Source: Diorhabda sublineata (lineage: Eukaryota; Arthropoda; Insecta; Coleoptera; Chrysomelidae). From it: DNA of 64,000 nucleotides. Both the position numbers and the translations under genes were made by a program. Below, piece by piece: positions 35,740 through 47,219 of the stretch (positions within the stretch are counted from its first letter, which is position 1; the number at the start of each line of letters is the position of its first letter). The stretch spans positions 28,448,559 to 28,512,558 of the forward strand of contig NC_079476.1 in the NCBI RefSeq assembly GCF_026230105.1. Reading direction: 5' to 3'. Below the pieces are notes generated by a model. It saw only the letters and a list, made by a program, of their open reading frames with translations. It was not told the DNA's origin and made no database searches.

Positions 35740-36905
35740 TTATTTGCAAGATTGCGGATTCACTCACTTACAACGAAGAAAAGTGAACAAAAAGATGTGC
35801 CAATCATAAAATAGGGTAACCCTCAATGAAAGTAAATAGACTATTATAAAGCATTTTTATTATAAATATACTTTCTTCCTACAAGTAGAAGAAAATATAA
35901 AAAAAGTACATAGTTTAAAGTGTGAAGTATATCCACTTATCTTATGAATATTAGACTTGGACAAATCGAGGTCTTTCCATTATTATTGTTATTTATTTAA
36001 TTTGTTTAATTGCCACTTGTAAAATTTCTTTTATGATTTAATCATTGATAAAAATATATCCAAATATTGACAATTAATAAAAACGCGCTTTACCTACCAA
36101 AGGCTACTGGTTGGAGCAGTCCTTTTTAAAGAAATACTTTAAATAATTGCGATAAAATATCCTTCTAATTTCATTTAATTTAAACTTTAGGTAAATATTA
36201 TTTCTTGTTCCTATAATAACTGTAATTATACTTTGAGCTTGTTCTGAAAGTAGGTCAATATGAAGGCTGGAATTGATGGCTATGATTAGATATCATTGAA
36301 GTGTCATGTGGTTTATGAAGGTGATTAATCTTCTAATAATTAAGTGCTCGAGTCTATAAAAAAAAAGAGGAGAAAATTAATATTTGATAGTAAGATTTAT
36401 CTAGTTGAAATTTGATAACAACAAATTGGTGCAAAATCAATTCCTGTTTTATATTAGTTATTTGCGTTAAATTGTATTAGATTTATATATATTTATATAT
36501 TTATGTCCAGATACAGGAACAAAAAATGATGATACAAACATTATCATATATAATAAAAATAAAATAAAATAAAAATAATTAGAACGGTGTGGACATCAAT
36601 GAAGAATGAGACAACAGAGAATAATTAAATGAAGAGGAAACCTGAAAGATATGAATTTATTTGACTGGGACCGAAAGGCATGAGAATAACTCCATATAAA
36701 AATTCTTCACTCTTAAACACAGTTTAATGAATTAAATTCATGTATGCAGCGCAAGAAACTTCATTTATAATTTTGTATTATTGAAATTGCGCATAAATTT
36801 TCATCGTTCTCCCACTGATATCCACCTCTACTCGTCATTATAAACTTAAATTAAATGTAATAACAATCGAAAAATATTTCAATTGATTGCAAAAACTGAT
36901 AGTAT
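35740..36905. other. AT-rich stretch, no gene seen
   Basis: Contains low-complexity ATAAA-type runs near 36547-36585 and a TATATATTTA run near 36485-36500. No gene is recognised. Confidence 0.6.
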
Positions 36906-36907
36906 TA

Positions 36908-37993
36908 CATCACTTGATAAGTCGTGTGACTAACACATAGATGGCGTGGCCATTGTCAAATCCATATGACATTTATGAAGTACCAACTTTCAAAAGACTA
37001 TGTGTAAAATTTCATGATATTTCGGTTGGTCAGAAAAAAGTGACAGCCATTTAACTTTTGTTATTTTCAAAACAATGGATTCAAAACAATTTCGTGTATT
37101 GATTTATCAATGCTTCTTGATGGAAAAAGCAATGGTTTCAAAAGTGTTGTTTGTTATTAGGTTGCTAAATTTAAACGTGGTCATACAGACGCAGATGATG
37201 GTGAACGTTCTGATCGTCCAATAGAGGTAAAGAGTCTAATCGTAAATTTAAATTGCTTGAGATTTTATAATGAGAAAGCTTTTTTCTGGGTAGGTGGGTG
37301 CCACGTTTTCTCACAAACGATCAAAAACAATAACGTGATGATGATTCAGATCAGTGTTTGGCCCTGTTTACACGTAATAAATTAGATCTTTTCCATCGAT
37401 ATGTGACATTGTATGAAACATGGATCCATCATTTCACTCAGGAATCGAAACGATCATCATCTGAGTGGACTGCAGCCGAAGAATCACGTCCGAAGCCTCC
37501 AAAGGGACAACAGTCAGCTGCGAGGGTTATGGCTTCAGTATTTTAGGATGCGTAAGGGATATTTTTCATCGACTATATTTAAAAGGGAGAAACAATCAAT
37601 GGCGAATACTACGAAGAGTTGTGGGATCGTTAATGCGAAAATCCAGAAAAAAACGGCGTCATATGTTAAAGATAAAACCAATACGCATCGATTCACAATT
37701 CGATAGCAACGATGGTTAAATTGAACGAACCACACTTCGAATTGATTCATCATCCACCGTATATCCAGATCTGGCTCTAGTGACTACTGGCTATTTGCTG
37801 ATTTCAAAAAAATGAACCCTAGTACGAAATTCAGCTCAAATGAAGAAGCAATTGCTGAAACTGAAGCCTATATTAAGACAAAATACAAATCCTTCTACAA
37901 CACGGCATCGAGAAGTTAGAAAAGCGAGAATAAAATTGATTTTTGACAAAAAATGTGTTTTTCTTAGTTAGTCACATGACTTATTGAGTGATA
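36908..37993 (+). mobile_element. mariner element relic with both terminal inverted repeats
   Basis: Terminal inverted repeats of about 27 bp bound the element: 36908-36934 (CATCACTTGATAAGTCGTGTGACTAAC) and 37967-37993, whose reverse complement is TATCACTCAATAAGTCATG then TGACTAAC. The transposase starts at 37077 with MDSKQFRVLIYQCFLM, then AKFKRGHTDADDGERSDRP, WVPRFLTNDQKQ, CLALFTRN, HRYVTLYETWIHHF (first catalytic Asp changed to Tyr in YETW), EWTAAEESRPKPPKGQQSA, ARVMASVF and ATMVKLNE.HFEL. The N-terminal linker is deleted after the HTH region, as is the HQDNAPCH block with the second Asp. At about 1.09 kb it is shorter than a usual mariner of about 1.3 kb. It is inactive. Confidence 0.9.
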
Positions 37994-37994
37994 T

Positions 37995-38405
37995 GTTATT
38001 TTTGTATACGATAAGTGTCAAATGTAAAAGGCTGGAAATGAAGCCTCAATATTATGTATTTGTGCAAAAATATTCCTTTTCTCGTAGAAATTATAATCTC
38101 GGAATGTGTCGAGGAAGACCGGACATCCAATCTAAAGCCTGAAAAGGCAGTAACTTCATGTTACCGATTGGATATTCCTCCTCAAGAAATGGTATTTAGG
38201 CGCAGTTTTTTAAATGATTCTGCAAATTAATTTGAACTGTTTCAGCAATAATATATTCTTGCATACAAATAGAAAAATCGTAATAAACGAATACAAGGCA
38301 GTTGTTGCTTAATGTCAAAAACGAATAATATGTTTTTCTTAACTTTTAATACTGAAAATTAAATGCAGAATAATAAAACAATAGAATTTATCAAGGAATT
38401 TAATT
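37995..38405. other. non-coding stretch with an imperfect hairpin
   Basis: Near 38107-38195, GAGGAAGACCGGACATCCAAT and ATTGGATATTCCTCCTC are imperfect inverted repeats about 40 bases apart. No gene is recognised. Confidence 0.5.
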
Positions 38406-38409
38406 GAAC

Positions 38410-39140
38410 AAAATTCTGTGTGACCCCAATTTGCATGTATCACAGTAATACATCTTCTTGGCATGTATTGGAATTACTTTCATCATGCTCTAAGTTAGAG
38501 AGAATTTTTGTGAGCTCCTATGTGCTCTCTATCGAAATTGTGGTCGTCATGTACTTTTTATAACAGATCCCAAACATGCTCTATGGGATTCAATCATGCT
38601 ACCTAGTTGAAAATGGTAAATGAGGAAAATGATATCCTATTTTTTCAAAAATTACCGCCGCTCAATGTGGTCTGTCATTATCTCTAATAAAAATGAACAA
38701 GGACCTCATAGCGGCACGAATAATCAATATGGTCATTAAAATAAACTCCTAAGCAATCCATAATTGTAAAAGTGCTGAATGTCTTGAACAGGCCGTTGAT
38801 GCAAGGATTCATCTTTTTGAAAACAATCCATAACGATCCGGATAGATCCCGTTCGCTTCTCCATTACGCAAATTTGTTCCAATGCCCAGCTTATCTTTCT
38901 TGCTTATGCGCAGGTGTCATCGGTACTTCCCTTTAAAGTCGTCTGGATCTTAAATTAGTACCACAGATTCTTCTCCTTACTTTTGAGATAGATAAAAAAA
39001 CACCTCCAGCGTTAAACAGTTTTTTTCCTAAGTTTCGGCATTGAATACGTGGACTTATATGAGCCGTAAGTCCTGGATCTGTATTAAGCCTACTTCGGCT
39101 AATCCTGAGAAGACTTTTCAGTAGTTAATCATTAAAATTA
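38410..39140 (-). mobile_element. Tc1-like transposase relic
   Basis: Minus-strand reading: DPGLTAHISPRIQCRNLGKKLFN (in two parts), SKVRRRICGTNLRS, MTPAHKQER, AGHWNKFA, WRSERDLSGSLWIVFKKMN, then DNDRPH-like text, LNPIEHVWDLL and YMPRRCITVIHANWGHTEF. NPIEHVWD holds the catalytic Glu of the Tc1 DDE triad and the MPRRC..VI.A.GGHT end is typical of Tc1 C-termini. The DES block with the first Asp appears lost. Stops and frameshifts interrupt the frame throughout. Confidence 0.8.
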
Positions 39141-39144
39141 ACCA

Positions 39145-40215
39145 AACTCTGTGAAAATTTGTACAATCAATATTCGTTTACAAATGAAAATAGACAATTT
39201 TAAATTAACGCTGCTTATGTTATATTCAAAAAATTACAAAAAAATGCCAAATAACCAAACTAAAACAAAATTCACCAATTTTTTCTTTAATAACAGCAAA
39301 ATTCAATAAATATTTTAACGCAACCGAAATGAAAAACGAACTCCGAATTAGATTGATTTAGAAATATCCTCAACGCGATTAGGTGTATAGAATACAAAGG
39401 TTTTCGAACATTAACGACTTTTGGAGAAAGTACCGAAAGAGAAATGTATTCTAAAACATAGACACGTTTGGTCTTAAATCATTTTTCTAAATAACTCTCT
39501 ATAACCTCACCCAATCTCCGCCACGGCTTTGTAATGTAATCTTTTAATCAAAAATGTCTTAATAAATTAGTATAGCAATCAAAGTATTCATAACACAACT
39601 TAACTTTGTAAGAATATACAATAATATTACCTTAATAAGTTTTGAACAATGGTTACGCTTCGTAAACGACGTGTTATGTTGAAGTTTTTTTTGTTAACGA
39701 CGAAGCGCTATTGTAAAAATATCGGAGAATTATGCAACGTTGCTATCTGTTTTAGCTTGTGATCTCCATTTTAGGATTGTCGTGGGTGAACATAATCGGT
39801 TTTTATTGTGTTTCTGACTGACTTTCTATAGTGTCAGTATCACTTTACATACGGATTGGACATAAATTACACCACGTTTACTGGAATTCTATAGGTCGAC
39901 GGTGTATGACTTACCCATTTCGAAAATCATTTTCCCAAAGGCCAAAAGTTGCATTTGATAAATTTTAACTTTTTGAAATGTGCAGTTACACTGGAAGTGG
40001 ACCCAAACTTCGTTATTTTAAACAGTCGGTTTTTATTAAATTTTTGGAATATACGCAAAATTTCAATATTTGCACATTTTCGAAATTTTTGGACACATGC
40101 AGCCCTCCACTAAAAAAATTATATTTCCAAGTTTAAGCGAGTCAGATCTGATATTTTTGAGATTTGAACAAATAACACTTACAGCTTTCAAAATATGTGA
40201 AAACCTTGACAAAAA
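39145..40215. other. AT-rich stretch, no gene seen
   Basis: No recognisable coding or terminal repeats. Confidence 0.6.
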
Positions 40216-40219
40216 TTTA

Positions 40220-41175
40220 TATAGGGTGTTCAGAAAGTGGTGCCGAATTCAGCTATCTAAAAACTTCGAAAACTTAATTTTTTCAAATGAAAAACCCCCA
40301 TATTTCTCTTTACTATTGGATTCTACGCTTTAAATTAAGGGGACTTCGTTAGTAAATGCATATCTCAAATTAACGGCTTTTGTAGAAATTTGAAAAAACT
40401 GAAATCTTCGTTTAAGCATTGCAAAAGTGTTCATCATGTCCCGTTTAGGATTTATTCAATTTGCTGGTAATATACGGGGAATGTGAAAGGGTTATTAAAC
40501 GATCCTGTGATACTTTCCGTTTGCGATATCCGGATAGACCACGACCCACCCCTGATACACTTACAGGGCTCATTCATAATTGTAAAACCCACGGTCAGTT
40601 TGTTGCACCGTGCAGCAAATTGAAACCTGTCGTAGACAATGGAGCCAATGAAATTACAGTCTTGGGAAACTTCAGAGCGTATCCTGAAAATGCATTAACC
40701 GATGCGGAAAGAGATTTGGGAATATCAGAGATAAGTATTCACAGGATTCTTATAAAACACAAGTTCCATCCCTATTCAATCTCGATGGTACAAAATTTAA
40801 AGCCAGGTGACGATCAAAGAAGAATTGCTTTTTGTGAATTTATATTAATTAAAACCCAGAAAGACGAAAATTTTTTACAAAACTTAATTTGGACAGATGA
40901 GTGTAAAATTCAGAAAAAAGGAATATTTAACCGGCGTACCTCCCATTATTGAAGTGATACTAATCCTCGCATATTGCGTGAAAGACAGTTTCAAGGGTAC
41001 TGGAATTTCAATGTTTTTACTGCGATAAAAAATGACAGTATGCTGGTGGTACATTTTTATGACGAAAACCCATGCAAGCAAATTTTCAGAACACTAGTCC
41101 TAGTACCTTCCCATATGCATATCGATTCAGCTCGTCGTGAAGGACCCTGTACATTCGTAGTACACACAATTTTCA
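40220..41175 (+). mobile_element. Tc1/mariner-related transposase relic, 3' truncated
   Basis: The element appears to begin at 40222 with GGGTGTTCAGAAAGTGG, a terminus-like sequence. The transposase frame (40461-40952, 163 codons) starts MLVIYGECERVIKRSCDTF, continues RLRYPDRPRPTPDTL, AERDLGISEISIHRILIKHKFHPY, QRRIAFCEF and NLIWTDECKI (first catalytic Asp, TDE). After one stop it goes on DTNPRILRERQFQGYW and NVFTAI.N. HTH-like sequence precedes the catalytic core. The second and third acidic residues are not present; the element is broken off after about 41170. The same family supplies the C-terminal fragment at 27400-27660. Confidence 0.8.
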
Positions 41176-41239
41176 TTTTACGCGAAAGAATCTCAAAAAT
41201 TCAATTTCAAATTATCATTTTAGAACGATAATGTGGTGG

Positions 41240-41590
41240 TGCACCAATTTATTGTTTGGTAGCTAAATCTTTGCTTACAGTGTTTAGTTGATTAATTTTT
41301 TGTTGTAATTTCTAATGACAATTGGTAGGTACTCTGTACCACCATCCGATTAAGGTATTTCCGTATATGTATAAACCTTTATCGTTCCAGCTTAGCTGTA
41401 GGAATGTTTTTTCTAGTGTTGTACTGTTCTGCTGGTTTACCGATACCTTGATTCGTAAGGGCTTCTATAATGGCTTATGGATATATAGATTCGAACGTCT
41501 TCTTGAAGTCTATGAGGTCTAGAGATATAGTAGATCATATTCTTCCGTTTGACTGATACGTTTTCAATTTCCTATGGAAATAAGTACATC
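41240..41590 (-). mobile_element. LINE relic: reverse transcriptase palm fragment
   Basis: Minus-strand text YDLLYL, LIDFKKTFESIYP, AIIEALTNQGI, LSWNDKGLYIYG corresponds to LDFIDYEKAFDSV, .EALKNQGV and L.WEDKGI.I.G.YL of a LINE reverse transcriptase group common in arthropods. The catalytic FADD block and the GVRQGD block are deleted. Its family differs from that of relics A-C. Confidence 0.65.
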
Positions 41591-41594
41591 ACAA

Positions 41595-43855
41595 TTAAAG
41601 CAATTAACCTCATTTAAAAATAAATAACAGAAATTAAAATTGTATAATTCACTAGAATGTAATTTTGCTAATAATAAAATTGTATACATACATGCTATCC
41701 TTGTGAAACATAACTGGTGAAAAATATATTAAAACACTTAGCTTGTACAATGGTGTAATTGATTCTGATAATGGTTTTTCCTCCATTAATCTTAATAAAT
41801 CTTGGATCTGGTCATTTCATTCTAAATTTTATGCATGACACTATGAAACAACAAATCAATACAAAGTTAATTATAATAACAATTGTGCTATGCCTCTAAA
41901 ATTTTTACTATGTCAACAGTAAGAAACATTAACATCAAACGAGCTGTCGGTCGGTTGGTTGAGTTTTCTTCTTCGCGCGTCGTGACTGTCATTGATTGTT
42001 GACTCCCATTCTAGCTATTATATTGAATTGTTTTATTTTCTGCTGTGCGAAATTGTTGAGTTCTTGATTTTTCACCATTGACGAAGATGTTTTCACTACG
42101 ATTTTGTGCACCGATCTATGCTTCTCCTACCCATTTATTATCACCAAAATATTATAATTTACATCTCTTTATAGAGTTCTATTCCTACAGTTTCTTTTTC
42201 ATGCGTGTTCATACAGGAAAAACAGAACGTCCTAATACACAGAACAAGGTTACGGACAAGATTTTTTCTATTTCTATAAAACTTGCTCGTAACTCCACGC
42301 TAGGATCCTATGTAGTGTTTATACGGTTCTCTGGTAGACTATAATAAGGCTATCTATGAGCCTAGTTCTTCAAAAGGAAATTCGGACAGAGAAATTTGGT
42401 ATATTTGTATATGTAAACGCGGTTAGATTTTAGGGTGTTATTTTAATATAAAAAATCCTAACCTAAGCTAACCTTACTCAAAAGTGTTAGGAGCTTTAGC
42501 GATTTAGATTACGATTTTCCAAGAATTTGTTTTATACTTCCGCTAAACTTAGGTATTCCCCGTCGTTTATCTAATACATAAAAATCTAATTTAGATATGT
42601 TTTAAAGTATTATTTACCGGTAAAATGGAAAGGATCTTTGTAAAACCGTAGGTCAAGTAAATAATTTTGCCGAATTTACATTCCCTACTTCAAATGAGCT
42701 GGTTATTGAGAGTTTCATCTGCGTAACTTAGATTGTTAACAAGTTATCCATTAACCGACTTCATCAGCGTTCTCTAAAACTTCATTGAATATTTCTTCAG
42801 AGTTAAAGAAAGAAAATGGATATAGAATTCACCTTTTGGGTCACTTTAATTTCAAGCTAAATTAAAATATACAGTTACTGATATTTTTTTTATTACTAAA
42901 TCAAACTTGTTCATATTTAAAAACTGAACCTTTTTGTATCTCAAATATATATAACAGAGTTTTTAAGTTCTACTGTCAATCACCAGTGAAAAGATATATG
43001 GTACACACCCATCCGACATAAATCTAAATGTGTACTAACAAACACAGCATGACACAATTTAATGCACTTTGTAATTTTATTGGCGTACAATTGCGATAGT
43101 GTCTGCGATTGTTCTGTGGAGCGTGCCTAAACGGGATAAGACGGCGGGGTCCTTTTTTACGGAAATTTACACCTTTATGATATCGTAAATTACCTAGCGC
43201 TCCGTTGTTGCAGGTAGTTATATTACCTTTGATGATATATTTCGGCAAAACCATTGTACTATTTTACTGGAAAAATGTGAAGAATGAATTTCAAGGTAGA
43301 TGGTAGGTATACAATAAAAGGAATTTTTTCATTTGTGCTATACTCTTAAATACTTGTTTACAGACAGTGTTGCTAACATTTAACAAAATAATTGATCATT
43401 TTATAAAATTATTCTAGAGAGTTCATCGAAGTACATTCAAAGCTTTAATCGCAAATATAAAGAATTTTTTGGTTGTAAGAATAATAAACAACCGACAATT
43501 CTATTCTTACTTGAAGGTACCCAAAATAAGGTAAAAGTAAAAAACCTAACATATTCTGCGGCCCTCAAAGACGTCCCATAATGTTATAAAAAACTATTTA
43601 TTTGATCATAAAGGTATTAAAAGATAAGATAAATTGTTTAAAAAGTGTTCACATTTTAATTATCGCATTAAACCCAAAGAGTAAAGTAATTGTATATTAT
43701 CACTACATTGCTTTAAATCCACCTTGCATGCATTCATTAAATATTAGTTTCCTATGCACAATTTCTTTCCTACAACAAAATTTATTGTATAAATATCTAC
43801 TAAATAAAGAAAAAGCTTCCAATGAATTAACTTGAGTAGACTAGACTCTTTGGGA
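41595..43855. other. mostly AT-rich stretch with two CpG-bearing patches
   Basis: No gene is recognised. A CpG-bearing patch at 41938-42000 (GTCGGTCGGTTGGTT, CGCGCGTCGTGACTG) looks like 5' leader DNA but leads into no known protein; the 88-codon frame from 42078 includes MRVHTGKTERP, reminiscent of a zinc-finger linker, without the cysteines. A second patch (43080-43220) carries a 76-codon minus-strand frame without motifs. Confidence 0.45.
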
Positions 43856-43859
43856 CTGG

Positions 43860-44340
43860 AATATTTGTAGTAAGCTTCTGGTATTGCAGGCTTGATATAA
43901 AAACTTCTCCACCTCCACAGTGGCTCTTCCTATATTGTATCCATAGTAATTGACTTCCGCGTGTCGTGGATTTAGGCTAATCAGAGACTTTGCCATTCAT
44001 CTACTTAGCTATCCAATTTTATGAGTTTGTTTGTTCAACCCTCGTTTTAGCTTATGTAAAGCCATATGATTGAAGCCATGTCCGTTTTTCCTTATTCTTT
44101 ACCACAGTTTAAGGTGTTTCATAGGCTTAGGCCCTGCCTGCGGTGTAGTACCTTCAGCTTGACCAGGTCGCTGACAATTTCGTTGCATCTAATCTCCCAT
44201 GTCCTGAGATACATATCAGCTCACTGCTTTTCTACCAGCTAGCTTATTAACAACCTTATAGCTTTCCAAACTCAGTTTTTTTTCGCTGCTTCGCAATGTG
44301 GTAATTACCTTGTGCTGAACGTACCTTCCCAAGAAAGGGT
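43860..44340 (-). mobile_element. LINE relic: RNase H domain fragment
   Basis: Minus-strand blocks LESYKVVNKLAGRKAVS, YVSQDMGD (compare WVPGH.GI.GNE), NEIVSDLVKLKVLHR and GPKPMKHLKL match the C-terminal RNase H region of LINEs, including the spacing between LAGRN and VPGH. The catalytic Asp and His positions are degraded. It is the RNase H portion of an I/R1/Jockey-type element; the reverse transcriptase is not seen nearby. Confidence 0.6.
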
Positions 44341-44820
44341 GTATCCAGTTCTCCCTTTTCGGTTGTATACTTCCGCGAGCTCTTTTTTTCTATCCATCCA
44401 TGTGGTAGATATCACAATCTCAAGAAAAGCTGACCTTATTTTGCTGTTGCTACTTACTCGAATGTTTAAGTTTGAATTTCCACAGAGGGTCTAGGACTAT
44501 ATTACTGGTAAACTATGAGATCGTGAGCATGTATAAACAAGAGAAAACCCGCATGAGTTTATTCAGAGGTACTAAAAGGACATTGTCGCCTGAATGGACC
44601 CCTCAAGAAACTCAAACTGGTGAAAGAGATGACTACAGTTTCTATCTGTTAAAAGAGAACTACTTGTTTTAAAGGTAGTCTACGCAAACTGTTAGAAGGT
44701 GGGGTACAATAGATTTTCTTATATGTTTTGGTGATTCGAATACAAAACAAATAAAACTAAAACATTTTTTCAAATATTGAGCCTAAAACGGTTCAATGCT
44801 CCTATATTCGAATCTCATTG
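44340..44820. other. no gene recognised
   Basis: Possibly the upstream part of the RNase H relic (minus strand). Two small plus-strand frames have no motif. Confidence 0.45.
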
Positions 44821-44839
44821 CACTTAGGAACGTGGAGCT

Positions 44840-45195
44840 TGACCTTTACCTATCTACTCCACGTTTAGAGTTAGTTAAGGGCTCAATATTTTACAATCCA
44901 AAAAATGAACAATCACTTGCCAATTGAAATCAAATCGATATCATCTTTTCTCGCATTCCGCAATAATTTGAGGGCATATTTACTGAAAAGTGCCTTTAAC
45001 CCTGTAATAATAGTACTTATATACAAATTATTACCTATTACTATTACCTATAATTTTGTTACTCATTATGGTTTTCTTCTATATATTGAAATTCTATTTT
45101 ATTTGTATGTATGCTCGTTTTTTAGTTTTTACAAGCTTTTATCTACAGATAATACAAATTTTTTGACAATAAAGCATTTCTCTCTCTTTCTCTAT
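44840..45195 (+). mobile_element. LINE relic C: C-terminal end and 3' UTR
   Basis: The frame at 44905 reads MNNHLPIEIKSISSFLAF then NLRAYLLKSAF, matching the C-terminal end of LINE relic B. It is followed by the same 3' UTR, including TTACCTATTACTATTACCT and TTTTTAGTTTTTACAAGC. It ends near 45190 in CTCTCTCTTTCTCT. Such 5' truncation is typical of LINE insertion. Confidence 0.85.
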
Positions 45196-45199
45196 CTTG

Positions 45200-46360
45200 T
45201 AACTTTTTATTTTCACGTAAATTTGGTGTGTCCGCATTCGTTTCAATTTTTGGTGGACACGCTTACAGGAATTTAGACAATTGTTTCCTAAAAAGTTTAT
45301 TTTCTAAGAAGACTGGATTTGGTTTTACATTTATCATAATTATTAGAAAAACAAATTTATTACATCGTCATAAATCACGAATCAAATTAATCCAATAGCA
45401 TAATACCAAGAATCAAGCTCGGATCTTGTCGAAGAATCCTTCATGTTTCACATATTTTGAGAATGTTTTGTTCTTTTACTATTTTGCGATTTGGAGACAG
45501 TGTATTTCATATTAATGATGAATGAATTTCATCTTTAGATATTCAAAACAAAAAAATTCAACAAATCAACAATTTTTGTACAGTTTTAATCTGACTACTT
45601 TTTTGTTCTTGCATAATAAAATGTCAATATAACAATCTAGCTAACAACTAGAATCAAGTTAATAAATTACAGTTTTAATAATGGTAATTTAGCCCAAGTT
45701 CCTATAGCATGCAAGTTAATGAAATCGCGTAATTAGAAAAACATTAACAGAATTGTCCTTGACACACTTTCTAGTTCAAGAGTGAGAATAAAAAGAGAAA
45801 AAAAAACAATTTACGCACAAATAAGCGGAGAAGTTGATTGATGGAAATGGAAATCAAAATAAATAATTTCCCCCTAATAAAGTTTTCAATTATTACTGAA
45901 ACAGCAGGTTGGATCCCGACAGACAAGACAAGATAGATTTATTATGAATTCATGAAGAAACACTGTTAAAATACACGTATCGTGTCATGTGGACGCTATT
46001 AACATTTAAACCAATTGATCGATATCCCTACAAAAACACTTTTTTGATTATCTGCTCATTATCTTCCGAGATTGAAGAAAAATTTTGATTTGTAAAGTAA
46101 ATTTATGGGATAATTTAGGAATGCAATTTACTCATACTCCTAAATGAACGGCTGATCTGAACGCTACTTTAGTAAAGGTACGTACACGGCTCAATATGTT
46201 ACTCAATAATAATTTCGAACCCACAACACATAAGCGAGTATAGAGCTAACATGTAATTATGCCCAATTATCTTTTCAAAAGTTTCTTTTCTTACGAGCAG
46301 TCTATCTTATCTAACAGATCTTTGTTTCAACGAGCCAATTTCCTTCGATTTGATTTTTAA
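45200..46360. other. AT-rich stretch, no gene seen
   Basis: No recognisable coding or repeats. Confidence 0.6.
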
Positions 46361-46368
46361 TTTCACCC

Positions 46369-46790
46369 GTGACAGTCAACAAGCACACATACTCACGTAA
46401 AAAATATTCCAAACCCAGGACTACTGAGAAATATACAAGGAGGTGTTTTGTTTTGCAGGACAACGCCCCTGCATACAAATCTCATCTTTCCATGAAAAAA
46501 ATTCGTGATTTAGGGTTTGAATTACTAGAACACTCCCCTTATTCACCAGATTTGGCTCCGTCCGACTATCATCTCTTTCCTCAACTGAAAAAAGGTTTAA
46601 AAGGTCGTAAATTTTCTTCCAACGAGGAAGTAATAAAAGCAAGAAGAAACAGGTCTAGAGACGTTGCAGGTTCGCTGTATCCAATTAAGAGGAGAATATG
46701 TTGAGTAATAAAATATTTTGATATTGAAATTTTGTTTGGTTCTATAGTAGGCTAAGAATTTTTCAATATATACTCGTATTCCTATAACGG
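46369..46790 (+). mobile_element. mariner transposase relic with intact DD34D end
   Basis: A 111-codon frame carries FVLQDNAPAYKSHLSM (second catalytic Asp) and HSPYSPDLAPSDYHLFPQL (third catalytic Asp), with exactly 34 residues between the two Asp residues, the mariner signature. SSNEEVIKA follows; then a deletion and frameshift lead to TGLETLQVRCIQLRGEYVE in another frame, ending at the stop near 46704. The N-terminal domain and the first Asp are absent; the DNA upstream of 46430 does not match mariner. Confidence 0.85.
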
Positions 46791-46794
46791 GATC

Positions 46795-47215
46795 ACCCTA
46801 AAACAAAACCATCATTAGCGGAATGTTGTAAGAAATTTTAGGTGTGCTGTAATTTTTCCAAAAAACTTCGTAGAAAGCTTCTCGTCTACGTCTAATTTTC
46901 TTTGAATTTACTGCTTATAAATCACCAAACATGTCTTTTCAGGGGTCTTTACTATAAATAGAATAAATTCAACGAACTTTGCCCCTTTTCCTACTGCTTG
47001 TCACATGTGCCCCTAGATATTTAAAGTACTTCTTGTAACAGTTTTACATTCAATAAGAGCTTCTACGTTGAACTTTCTCGAACAGTCTGTGATACCACTG
47101 TTCAACTGTGTTGTGTTGCCGTTGGGATCAACAATTACAACAATAAAACCTCCACCAACCAGCCCCACTTTTCGCGATTTGTGAAAAGACGATTAAAACT
47201 CTTTCGTAAACCACA
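46795..47215. other. no gene recognised
   Basis: May include the upstream end of the LINE relic that follows; no conserved motif seen. Confidence 0.45.
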
Positions 47216-47219
47216 TCAA

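Noticed and set aside
37413..37719. Overlapping 84- and 97-codon plus frames in the mariner at 36908-37993
   Set aside because: They are pieces of one transposase displaced by frameshifts, not separate genes.
42078..42344. Zinc-finger-like MRVHTGKTERP in an 88-codon frame
   Set aside because: No cysteines, no second finger, first His replaced by Phe; most likely chance.
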